Shown piece by piece: positions 42,589 through 53,600 of a stretch of DNA of 64,000 nucleotides. How positions within the stretch are numbered: position 1 is the stretch's first letter; each line of letters opens with the position of its first letter. The DNA is from Chrysoporthe austroafricana. Lineage: Eukaryota; Ascomycota; Sordariomycetes; Diaporthales; Cryphonectriaceae. Below the pieces are notes generated by a model. The model did not search any database. It was not told the DNA's origin and worked only from the letters and a program-made list of their open reading frames with translations. Location of the stretch: the NCBI GenBank assembly GCA_001051155.2, contig JYIP02000005.1, forward strand, positions 4,402,001-4,466,000. The letters run 5' to 3'. The position numbers and the translations under genes are program-made.

Positions 42589-43992
42589 TCAACAGACGGG
42601 CCTCTCGGCTGATCTCGGGACGGGAGGAGACTCACCTCCCTCGCTTGGGAGCCCCTCCTCGATCGCGTGCTCCATGAACGGGCTCTCCGCGAACGGGTCC
42701 AGCGCGATCGTCTTGGCGGCCAGCATCAGCTCCTCGGCGACGTAGGCCATCTCGCCGCTCCCGTCGACGTACTCGGGCCGGCTGGCCCGGGCGCGGCCGT
42801 GGCCAGCTTCCCACTTCTTGATGCTGCTGCTCACGTTCTCGACGATCTCGTGCGACCACAGGTTGTCGATGACGCCGTCGGACATGGCGAGGACGACATC
42901 GCCCTCCCGGATGGGGACCTCGTCCAGCACGGCGTTCTGCGCGGGCGTGTCCGGGCTGTTGGTGCCCAGCTGGCGGGGGCAGTCGAACCAGTGCCACTGC
43001 TCCTGGGTCTTGAACACAAGCTCGCCGGAGCTCGGCCGCACCACCATCACTTGGGAGTCGCCCAGGTTCGTGACGTAGAGCACGGGCGCGACGCCGTCCC
43101 GCTCCGTGCGCGCGCCCGTCGCCCGGAGCCCCGCGTCGTTCAGCTCCCTGTAGAACAGCTGCGCGCCCGTCGTGGTCGTGGTCCCTTGCCAGTCGGGCTC
43201 GGAGGTGGCCTCCTTCGTCAACTCGAAGGCGCGCTGGAGGTACGCGACGGGGTCCGGGCGGTAGGCGGCGTCGCCGGGGCTGCGGGGCCGCCCGGCGTCT
43301 TCGCTCATGGCCGTGGCCCAGAAGTGGAGGATCAGTCTTGCCCAGAGCCTGCAGAAGGTCTGTCTGTCAGCCAAACGGAGGCCGTAGAAGAAGGTAGTAG
43401 GGAGGGGGGAGACGTACCCAGCATGACCTCTAGGCCGCGCGCTCCATGCGCCCACGCCGTCATTCGCCCCGATAAAGTAGTCGCTCGCGAAGGCGGCGTC
43501 GTCGCCGTTGGTCCAGCCCTTGATCAACTCCCCGTTGACCTTGGGACGCCTGTCGCGGCTGCGGTGGTGTGTGCTCAGCGGGTCGCTGAAGGAGCCCGAC
43601 GGCGGGGACAGGAAGGGCGGCGGGAACGGCCTCGGGGCGCGTTTGGCGAAGAGCGAGATGCCCGTCTCGAACTTGTAGGGCAGCGCAGGGAGCGCAGTGA
43701 TCGTGCGGTCCTTGTCCTGCCGCCCTGTGTTCCGGTCGTGGTCCTCGCCGTCCGGCGTGGTCCCGACGGATCTGCTGCTGCTGCTGTGGTGACCGCCTAG
43801 GTCGGACGCGGTCGCAGTCGTGAAGGAGACGCCGGCGGGCGTGGAGAGGGCCCTCCGTCGGTCATGGCGGGGCGAGGGAAGCCATGGCGGTGGTAAGGAG
43901 GACGAGGAGGAGGGGGAGGGGCGGTAGCAGAGCAGTGTCCGCCGGAGCTGATAGGGGATCGAGGCCGGTAACGGAAGGGGTGGCTTCCTCAT
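42589..43992 (-). CDS. PTC7-type PP2C protein phosphatase, probably mitochondrial
   Basis: Two exons, 43418-43992 and 42589-43348, give 444 residues. The 69-nt intron is a multiple of three without stops, so the unspliced frame is also open, but splicing restores the conserved RGHAGLWARLILHFW. The N-terminus is Arg/Ser/Pro-rich without acidic residues (MRKPPLPLPASIPYQLRRTL), as in mitochondrial PTC7. PP2C motifs are visible: FIGANDGVGAW (metal-binding Asp), VTNLGDSQVMVVR, EVPIREGDVVLAMSDGVIDNLW (metal-binding Asp). In yeast, Ptc7 dephosphorylates coenzyme Q biosynthesis proteins in mitochondria. The frame is open upstream to about 44304 but has no ATG there, so 43992 was taken. Confidence 0.92.
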   Translation of the reverse strand: MRKPPLPLPASIPYQLRRTLLCYRPSPSSSSSLPPPWLPSPRHDRRRALSTPAGVSFTTATASDLGGHHSSSSRSVGTTPDGEDHDRNTGRQDKDRTITALPALPYKFETGISLFAKRAPRPFPPPFLSPPSGSFSDPLSTHHRSRDRRPKVNGELIKGWTNGDDAAFASDYFIGANDGVGAWSARPRGHAGYVSPLPTTFFYGLRLADRQTFCRLWARLILHFWATAMSEDAGRPRSPGDAAYRPDPVAYLQRAFELTKEATSEPDWQGTTTTTGAQLFYRELNDAGLRATGARTERDGVAPVLYVTNLGDSQVMVVRPSSGELVFKTQEQWHWFDCPRQLGTNSPDTPAQNAVLDEVPIREGDVVLAMSDGVIDNLWSHEIVENVSSSIKKWEAGHGRARASRPEYVDGSGEMAYVAEELMLAAKTIALDPFAESPFMEHAIEEGLPSEGGESPPVPRSAERPVC

Positions 43993-44518
43993 CCCAACGA
44001 TGAGGCGCTTCAACTCTGGTGATGAGGGGCAGCTTTCTGGTCGCACGTCGCCCGCAGGGTCCGCTTCCGTCGCTGTGGGAGACGAGAAGTGTCTGCTCAA
44101 CAATGCCACGGGGGGCGATGCGGCGTTCGGGGTTGTCGGTTCGCGGGTTGGGGCAATTTGCCGACTAGGGCTGCGCCGCGATAAGGCGCTCGGGATCGCT
44201 CTCAACGAGCGCGCCAGCAGGCAGGAAAAAGGGCTGCAGGGATTTAAATGGGAGACCAGGGTCTGCGGCGATCGTCCAGGTTCTTTTTCTCCTTCTAGAA
44301 GCACGCTGCCGACGCTCTCTGCAGGCGGGCTGAAACGGGCGGAAACGGGCGAGGAGGGTGTTTGTTTTCTCTCTCTTTCTCTGGAGTTGTTTTCTGGGGG
44401 CCAACAACGACACGACGCTCAGGCCTGATCACGGGTGAGCTGTGGCAATGCGTCGACCTGAGACCACCTCGTCTTGGCCCTTCCCACGGGCGTTGACGAG
44501 ATGACACGGTACCGTGCC

Positions 44519-44543
44519 TCGCCTCTCTCTCTCTCTCTCTCTC
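44519..44543. repeat. CT dinucleotide repeat
   Basis: A run of CT/TC dinucleotides. Microsatellite in a non-coding region. Confidence 0.85.
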
Positions 44544-47103
44544 TTGTCTGCTGCCAATTCTCGGACGACACTGGGCTTATTACCATACTATTTAGTACCG
44601 GGCCCCCCCATCAGATTAGAGCATTCCTTCGACCTAGGGGTGGACTGGACCCTGCGTGACGGATCTCGGCCAGCGGAGGACGGCTGGCACGGGAATCTCT
44701 GCTGCCTGCTGCTGGGCGTATTGCCCGCAGGCCCTCTGCTGTCAACTGGTTCCTCGAGGCCCTCGCGTTCTCTGGCAGGTTCATGTTCTCTGCTCTGGCA
44801 GCTTGGGCGGGACCGGGTTTGACTGCCGGGAGCCACGTGCGGCCTGCGGAGCCCACGCCTTGCAACGTCGGCGAGGGGTTTTTTTTTCCCTACCGGGGCT
44901 GTGGGGAAGACAAGAAAGAGGCGCGGCCGACACTGTAGAGCAAGGGCTACCTGTTGAGCACAGAGATGCGACGCGTACGGGGTAGAAGAAGTCACGCCTG
45001 GACAGGGCCTCGGAGTGCCCTCAATGAAGCGGTGGAAGAGACAGGTCCGATGTTCACGAGACCTGCCCCATACGGACGGCGTCACCACAGCCAGCCCGCA
45101 GCAGCAACGAGCGGCCGGAGCAGATCACAGTCGATCCTGAGCCCTGCAAGCAGCAGGGAGCCCCGTCTTCCTTCAGGTTTACCACGCCATCCTCTCTAGA
45201 CGCGATCCGAGATGCTCAGTCAACGTAGTTCCACGGGGGCACGAGGACGGACAGCGCCGAGCCCTCACAAGGCGAGATTGCCTCGGAGAGATGCGTGGCA
45301 CGAGCATCTCGACCCAGAGCTTGGCGCCCTGCCAGGTCTCAAAACCGTCGACAGATCGGCCGAGGGGTGGATCAACAAGACTTCAGCCACCTCGCGCATG
45401 AAATTGGAGGCGTTCCACGGCCTCTGGTTGAGCTGGCCGCCGATGCCCACGAAATTCAGGCCACGCGTCACGCGCCGAGGCTGTGTAAAATTTTTTGTAT
45501 TACTCCCCAATCTCGGGCGAGGCGCGAGACAGATCCTCATTCACACGAGGGCGTACGGCAGCACGGAGAATTCCGCAGCTTGTCCGACAGGTGGCCCCCC
45601 CGGGGTCTCGGCGTGTTTGCCATTATCCGCGTCCGTGGAGAGAGGGAGCAATCTACCTAGGGTTGGTCCTTCGAAACTACCAGGCCTTCTTTTGGTCACC
45701 GCCGGCTCCTGAGATTCCTTTTTGGATCATAGCTATTGTGGACGCCTGCGTCCGGGTGAGAGTCAGCCACGGGCTCCTGCTCAAGCAGAGATCGAGGATG
45801 GTCGGTGTATTGTGAATAGTACTACTTAGTATGGTATGTCATCTATAGCTGGCCGGTATAAGTAAGACATGTAAGCACGGATTTTCACCGACTCCAGGCC
45901 AGCGAGCCCGCTGCCGTCGATGAGGTAGTGGGGCGGGGCGAGGTTGTACATACACAATACTACATAGTACAATTTCAGACCGGGACTGTGCCGGGACTCC
46001 CGCCTGCCCGGGACTCGGATCAGATGCGAGGCTACCACTGCTGCGTTTCAGGTGCGCCTATGTGAGCGAGAGAGGAGCCCACAGGCTACCAGGGAAAATC
46101 TCCGAGGGCTCCAGGTTGCCGCATGTGGTATCGAACAGCGACGGAGGAAGTCGATGACGGGGCTGAGTCGGAGAGAAGGGGACGTGGAGGCGGTAAAGGT
46201 CGTCCCTTGTCAGACAGGAATCTGCAATCCTCAGCCAGTCGACAGAGCCCGGATCCGGGGACCTGGAGATCGATTTGTGGAGCACTGGCAGGGACGGATC
46301 ACACAGGTCGACCAGCGGCCAGAGGCCAGCGGCCAGAGGCCAGAGACGAGAGACAAGAGACAAAAGAGAGGGGCCCGCAGCTGTGCCGTCAGAGACAAGG
46401 GCAGCCCAACGAGTGCCAGCGAGCGCCAAGAAGAAAGAGGCTTGGTTGGGGGGGCCGGATACGAGACGTGTGAGGTTGGGCAGGGCGTTAAAAACTGGAG
46501 GCTGGACGCCCTCAGCGCATGGCGCCGTTGAGGCCTGGGCACCGCTAGAGCCACTCGCTGTCGTGTCGTGAGTTTTCCCGTCAGCTCTGTGCTACAGTAA
46601 GCCGGTGGTGAGGACGGTGCCGGCTGGATGGGTCCGGAAGTGCCGGGGCGCGCTCGGCAGTGCCATCCGAGCTGCGCGTCGGGGGCGAGCTGGCCGGACG
46701 AGGCTGTCTGGTATCTGGCCGCGGTCGGAGGCCAGAGAATTGCCTGCGTGCCTGGCCCAGTCCATAGTACAGAAAGCGAAGTGGTCGACGCAGCATGATG
46801 GTGCTCATCCCTTGTCCTTACTACATACTATGGGAAGTACGTACTATGGTACTAAGTACTCGCGGAACTATGTAAGCCAGTAGTGTTCGCACTAGCCGTG
46901 ACGAGATGCATGCTGCAGCGGGTGACCCTGTTCGCTAGGCCGCGCCGGGCTGCTGGAGACTTCTGGGTGCTAGGCCCCACGGCGATACGTACTATGGAAC
47001 TCAGTATGTGCCCCAGGTGCCCCAGAGTGCATATAGTATCTAACCGATCACCCTGGCGGGTATTTATTCCGCGAGCCACAGCTCTGCATCCACAGCACGC
47101 GCC

Positions 47104-47163
47104 CGCCAGGCCTCTGGGGCCCTCCTGGGGTCCTCCTGGGGCCCTCCTCTGGAGCCCTCCTGG
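47104..47163. repeat. Short GC-rich minisatellite
   Basis: Several imperfect consecutive copies of an 11- to 14-base unit built from CCTCCTGGGG and GCCCTCCT steps. Confidence 0.65.
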
Positions 47164-49004
47164 GACACATACGCGTATAGCAGAGCAGAGGCGGGCGCGA
47201 GCTGCGGTGACCTGTAAGTACCGGCCTAGCCTGCACGCCAGCAGGCTGTAGGCCGTAATAGTATATACTTAGTACATAGCATCCATCTGCAGGCCACATA
47301 CGACATCAGCAGCCAAGCAGCCAGCGCCCACACCAGCCACCGGCCCTGTGGTGCATCTGGTGCCCGCCCTTCCATCATCGCGGCAGCCGAATGGGCGGCG
47401 AGCACCTGATGGACCGCGTGGACTCTGCGCCCCTCCAGCAGGGGGTTCGGCGCTTCACTGCGACGCTCTTGCAGGAATTCCTGCGGTGGCGCTCGACCGA
47501 GGCGATCAGATGAGTGCCCTGCAGGCCGCGACGCGCACACCCCCCATGCGGTGCCACTGGGTGCGTGGTGGGCTGCCAGCTCTGGGCCCATCCCCTGCAG
47601 GCGACGCCGCCACACCCGGCCCGCCCTGGCTCTCTCGGACCTGGCTGCCCGGCCCAGCGCTGCACTTTAAGGTTGAAAACTGACAGCGAGTGGTGATATC
47701 ACCGCAAGGATGAAGTCATAGCCATAGCCGGGCCACCCACCACCCAGGCCACCGCCGTCACCACTATCACCACCACCACCGCCCGGTTTGGGCTGGGCAC
47801 GGCTGGGGTGCAGACGGCGGCGGCGCATGCTGGAGAGCTAGTCTGCACCCAGGCCCGGGCCATCGATCTTGTACTTAGTAGACATGCGCTTGGCAGCATC
47901 CTCCCTCCCTACGGGACACCACGGCTAGCTTGAGTGCCTGGCGGTACGGTACTGTCCTGTGCTCTGGACTGTGCCAAGACGTTACATGTGCCTGTAGGCG
48001 GCACAGGCTCGGGTGCCCAGCCGTGCCAGCCAGCCTTCTCCTAGCGTGAGCGCGCCAGCGACTAGGTAAATGTCTTGCTGCTGTCCTCCCAGGGAAAACG
48101 CCAGAGAGAACTCGTGCTATGTACGCATGCAGACGGCCTCTGGGATCTGGCGGCAGCTCGGCGCGATGGCGAGGTCTGGAGGATGGACGTGCTAAGTTTT
48201 AGCGACGACGAGGGATCGAGACCAGGAGCCCAGGACCTGGGCTAGGGCCGGAACCTGGACCTGCCAGGGCCCAGAACCGCCCAAGGTACCATAGTATTGT
48301 ACGAGGTGACTCTCCTGTCGTCGCTGTCATAGAACGCGGGTTGTGCGGGTGCAGGCGCGGGAGGCCACACCATGCATGCAGGTCCGCTGACCTGCCTGCT
48401 CCCCAAGCCTCACCACGGACATCTGGAGTTTCCTCGTGCCCCGGGAGACCGCGCCGCGCTCTGTAGTACAGTACCGTCCTGACCTGCTGCCCTCGGGTCC
48501 ATCTGGGTATACAGCACAGACCTGTCCCGCTCACCACGCTCCAGACGGTCTCGGTCTCTGCCATCCTGTGTGTCCTCGGCATCAACATCATCATCGTCGT
48601 CGTCGTCCTTCCTGACTCGGCCTCGGGTGTGTCTGCCAGACCGCCCACACCAGCAACCCGCGGTACGGGCTCCCAGACCTCCCTCCCTCTCTCTCTCTCC
48701 AGACGCACGCTCAGAACCCGAAGCGGAGACGTCGACGGCAGACGCGCTGCTCGTCGAGAGAGGCCTCGAAAGAGAGGCCGCTGTTCGCCTCCGGACCACC
48801 CGGGCAAGGTCCTTACTCACCCACTTACTCACCTGCTCGACCATTCCCAATCCCGCCTGCACGCTGCGGCCGGCCCCACGACCAGAGGCACCCTGTCCCG
48901 CTCTGCTTGCTGCAGTACCTGGACTGCATATAGTCGCCTGTGCCCGCCGAGCTCACCGTCGAGGCGCACCCGACCTCCAGGGCTGCGCGCTATAGTCACC
49001 ACGC

Positions 49005-49080
49005 GGACGACCGGCGGACGGACGGACGGACAGACACACAGACACACAGACACACGCACACGCACACAGACAAGACGAGA
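49005..49080. repeat. CGGA and CACAGA microsatellites
   Basis: CGGACGGACGGA units followed by CAGACACA-type repeats, in non-coding DNA. Confidence 0.8.
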
Positions 49081-50189
49081 CAGCAAGCAGCACTCGCCCC
49101 TGGCACCTGCGGTCTCTAGCTAGCAGGACGGCGTGTCTGACGGCGCCGCCCTCATTGTTGTCCCCCCCCGCCAGGTACATACAGTACGGTGCTGTACGGT
49201 ACGGTACATGATACCAGACGCACGCAGACAGGCCTGACGCCGGATGGGGCCACAAAAAAAGTAGCGCGAGCTTGCGACCTGACGTATGATGGTGCAGACC
49301 CTTGTGCGGATCCCTCGCCTCATTCACATCCGCGCAGGTCAGGTTCAAGCAACGCCGGCGGCCGTTTACGACCTCGGGACCTACAAAGCCACCACGCCCC
49401 CCTTCGCACCGCCCTCCGGCGGTTTCGAGATTCTCTGTTTACTGTCCACCGTCTCGAGACGACAGCCTCTGCCACCGAGGCCCGCCAGCCCCAGCGCCTG
49501 CGCCTGTGCCTGAGCCTGCGCCTGAGCCCCGTCCCGCAGAGCCCACGCCGCCGCCTGCTTAGCGGCAGCTTCCGGGAGCACCGGCCCCAAGGGAGCAAAG
49601 CAGCACTCGTCATTACTTACGATACCGTCCTCGCGCGCCGAGCACGACATCACATCCACCGCATTGAGACACCGCACCGAGCAGCGCTGGCGCCTCCTTT
49701 CCCTCCCCCTGCCTCCCTCTCTCTCTCTACTCCCTCTCTCTCGCTCTCGCGCGCTCGTTCTCTCGTGTTCGTGACCTCTGCTCGAGAGATCCTGACGGTC
49801 CGCCCTCTCCTGTTTCTGTTGCGCGGGTGAGTGTCCCTGACAGTGCGGGCGGCCAGGTGGGCTGCTGTCTTAGTCGAGCCCCTCAGGACAAAGGGCATCC
49901 TTTCATCTGCCCAGCACAGCCCGCCTTGTTGACGTATCTGTCCACTGATCTGCCCTTACGCGGCCGAGACCCATGCCCCAACCGAGACACGCTGGAGCGG
50001 CTAGGCGGCTGACACCATTTTTTTTCGCCCAGGCTGGGGGGGAATTTCTGGCAAAGGGAACCCGAAGAGCGACGCGCAATAAAGGGATCGCTGGAGGAGG
50101 ATAAAAATGGGCCGGAGTCGAGGTGAGTGCTGCGCTGGTCTCCCCGTCTCCATCCACCCCTTGCGATCGCCTCAGCTCAGCACTGCAAC

Positions 50190-50325
50190 GCAACGCACCG
50201 CACAGCACAGCACAGCACAGTACAGTCTGCACTGCACGGCGCGGCGCCACACTCGTTCTGCTCTGCTCTGCCCTGCTCAGCTCTGCCCTGCCCTGCCCTG
50301 CCCTGTGCTGCTTGCTGCTGGCCTG
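50190..50325. repeat. CACAG and CCCTG simple repeats
   Basis: GCACAGCACAGCACAG-type units, then CTCTGCTCTGCCCTG-type units. The two tracts are roughly complementary in pattern (CAG-rich then CTG-rich) and might pair weakly; they lie upstream of the PH-domain gene. Confidence 0.7.
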
Positions 50326-50656
50326 GCCTGCTGGCCTGCTCTTCCGGGCACCAACGTCTGCCAGGGCAGAAAGATTAAAATTATTTGCACCCCTGACCTC
50401 CCTGACAAGGCCGGGCAACCCGCGTCCCTCGCTGCTGCGCGGTGCCTCCTGGCTAAGGCCGCCCTGCATTCCACCCCCCCCATTTCAGGGAATCCTCCCC
50501 GTCACTCTATTCCGCCCGCGCCGTCATCTTTATTGTACAACAACAGCCCCCCCCCCACGCAGGCGTTCCTCATGCCCCCCTGTCTTCGTTCGGTGACCAC
50601 GCTTCCTCCGTCGCTGCTGGTGCTGACCCTGGGATAAACCACCAGTCCTCTCGTTC

Positions 50657-53600
50657 ATGTCCCAGCTCTCTGGGCACAGCAACAGGGACTCGAACCTCAC
50701 CTCGCCCAGCTCATCCCCACCCCGCGACGGCCCGACTCCTTTCCACGCGCCGGCGGCGAATTCACACCGCAACTCGACCCCTATACAACAGCCCTCGTCG
50801 CCACACCCGTCGTCGCCAGTCGACACGCCCCTCACCAACAGCCCCAAGGGCCGCAATCGAAGCAACTCCGGGCGCCCCTTGTCCATCGTGCAGACCTTCC
50901 AGCCGCCCCTCATGGACGTCGGCGAGGCCATCCCCGAGCTGCAGCCCATCTTCACCTTCCTCAACAGCCACTCCAACAAGCTGTACCAGGAGGGCTACTT
51001 CCTCAAGCTCGATGACCAGAACACACGTGCGTCTGCCCGGCCAGCCCCGCCCCCTGCCGCCGGGGAGCTAACCTCTTCACAGATGGACGCCCGAACCCGG
51101 ACAGGACATGGACCGAGTGCTTCGCCCAGCTGGTGGGCACCGTGCTGTCGCTGTGGGACGCCGCGGAGCTGGATGCCGCCGGGGAGGACGGCGAGGTGCT
51201 GCCCAAGTTCATCAACCTCACAGACGCATCGATCAAGATGGTAGGTACAAAACACTCGCCCTCGGCGCGGTGGCAGGCCGCCGCGGCGGGGAGGAGGGGG
51301 GAGCGGGAGTGCCCGGCAGATTGCTGACAGGCCCGGCAGATCGAATCATTACCGACCAGGTCCAACAACGAGCAGCCGCTCCAGAACATCCTCAGCATAT
51401 CGACGGCCGGCAGGAACCGCTACCTGCTCCACTTCAACTCGCACCACTCGCTGCTGCAGTGGACCGCCGGCATCAAGCTGGCCATGTTTGAGCACTCGAC
51501 GCTGCAGGAGGCCTACACGGGCGCGCTGATCGCGGGCAAGGGCAAGACGCTGAACAACATCAACCTGATCATGGACCGGGCCAGGTTCAAGACGGAGGAG
51601 TGGGTCAGGGTGCGGTTCGGGGCGGGCGTCCCCTGGCGGCGCTGTTGGTGTGTCATATCACCGCCCGACGAGAAGGAGTACCAGAAGCTGCAGAAGGAGC
51701 TGAAGAAGAGGTCGCCCTACGACCACTCGAGGCCGCCCCTGCTGAAGGGCGACATCAAGTTCTACGACACCAAGAAGGACGGGAAGAAGCAGAAGAAGGC
51801 CAAGCCGATCGCCTCCATCACCGACGCCTTCTCGTGCTACGCCATCTACCCGCAGGCCAAGTCCCTGATCGATGCCTCCACCCTCATCAAAATAGAAGGG
51901 AACATCACCATCCACTCCGAGCCGCCGTCGTCGACCGAGGGCTTCATCTTCATCATGCCCGAGGTGCCCCCAGCTGTCACGGGCTTCGAGATGCTCCTGA
52001 GGTTCCTGTTCCCTACCTGGGATACCTTCGGCCTCTACGGCCGCCCGGGCCGCCTGGTCGCCAGCGTCCTGGACCCGAGATCCCTCATGTTCGCCATGCC
52101 CAAGCACAGGAGGTACGGGTACCTGGAGATACTCGACGTGACCAACCTGATCGTCAACGAGGGCAGCGGTTCGTGGTCGGAGCGGGACTGGAAGAAGAAG
52201 CTGAAGGAGCTGACCGGGGAGAGGATGAACGCTGTGGAGGACGGGACCATGACCCAGGGCCGGAGTGCTAGCCGCAGGAACAAGCGTCTCAGCACAGGCC
52301 CCTCTGCGCCGAACGGTGGAAGGGCGCGCGTGGGCTTCTCTGAGGAGGAGCCCGCCGTCCGGACGTCTCGTTCCTTCTCCCTCGGAACGCCTGGACCGCG
52401 GACAGACTCGGCCCCTCCAGCAGACAGGATTCGTGCTCCGAACGCCATGGCCGACGCGATGGGCCATCAGCGTAATAACTCGGATACACACGTTCGACCC
52501 AACGGCTTGGATGGCTTCGCGCCGCATCTGAATGATGAGCGGCACCTCGCCGGAGTTGCATCCAGAGGGCAGACACCCCTCCGGTTCGCAAACGACCTCG
52601 CGTCGACACCCGAGAGGGTCAGCTCGGAAGACGACTCCACCGGCTCGACGCCACCGGTCCACGACCTGGAGAATATCCACAAGCTGTCAAGCCCGGAGCC
52701 GGTCCAGGCCCCACCAGCCTTTGCGCATGCGCGTACCGCGCGTCCTGAGAGGGCATACCACTCCCCAGAGCTTCGGAGAGCTACAAGCCGTCTCTCCATG
52801 GCTACCCTCCAGCAGTTGGGCATGGCCCTTAAGACTGGCATAGACCCTGCCCTGACGGAAGGTAACGGCGAGAGACATAGTGGAGAAGACAGCGCAGATT
52901 CCCCATCGGGTCTTCTAGACCCCAGGGGTCAAGCGGTACTTACAAACGCCAACGCTAACCCGGTAGGAATGTCTGCTAATTTGAATGGATCCCGTGAAGG
53001 CCTGACAGCTCCCAACAACAACACGCCACCACGTTCTCCGGGGTTGCCGCCGCCCCAGATGGGCCTGGAGCAGAAGAGATCCAGGTCTCCCTTGACCCAG
53101 GCGATGGGACCACCCGGGCCTCAGGGCGGTGGGCGGCGTCCCCCTCCTAGCCCAGGTCCCTACCCGCCGGGTGATCAGGGTGGCAGGCCGCCGTATCCTC
53201 CAGGTGGTCCTGGGCCCCAAGGTGGTCGGGGGCCTGCTCCCCCTCCCCATGGAGGACCTCCCGGATCCCGGGGGCCTCCACCTCCCGGGTATGGTCGTGG
53301 TCGCGGCATGCCACCGCCACCAGGACCTCATCCCGAGCAGCGGCGGCCATCTCCAGGGCCAACTCGCGGGCCCAACTCGTTCCAGCCTTATCAGCCTTCG
53401 GGGAAGGGTGGGCCCCCGCCTAACACGCACACCTCACCTCCACCAGGGATCCCGCGCAAGGCGCTTCCTGGGCTGCAGACGTCTCCTCCCATTCAGCGGA
53501 AGGCCTTGCCGCAACGAGACGACAGCTTTCAGGCGGCAAACGCATCCCCGCGCAATGGATCTTTACAGAGCCGCTCAGACGACAGCAATCCCCTGTCACC

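Larger units (their letters stand above)
43993..50656. other. 6.7-kb region without a supportable gene
   Basis: No reading frame has domain-like content, plausible start context and splice-consistent extension. The interval contains simple repeats: a CT dinucleotide run near 44520-44543, GGCCAGAGGCCAG units near 46317-46350, CCTCCTGGGGCC units at 47104-47163, CA/GA-rich tracts at 49010-49080, and CAGCACAG and CTGCCCTG units at 50190-50325. Short palindromic GTACTATG/CATAGTAC-like motifs recur between 45820 and 49210. The last part is probably the long leader of the PH-domain gene. Confidence 0.6.

Noticed and set aside
42667..43800. 377-codon forward frame opposite the PP2C phosphatase
   Set aside because: Antisense shadow of GC-rich codons; residue content is Val/Ala/Arg/Gly-rich low-complexity.
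43993..44304. N-terminal extension of the phosphatase starting with GTG
   Set aside because: No ATG in this stretch, and the ATG at 43992 begins a mitochondrial-type presequence.
49010..49080. Possible CRISPR-like or telomere-like repeat
   Set aside because: Simple CGGA and CACAGA microsatellite; no spacers and not TTAGGG.
51658..52680. 340-codon reverse frame inside the PH-domain gene
   Set aside because: Antisense of a conserved domain; no motif and no independent promoter.
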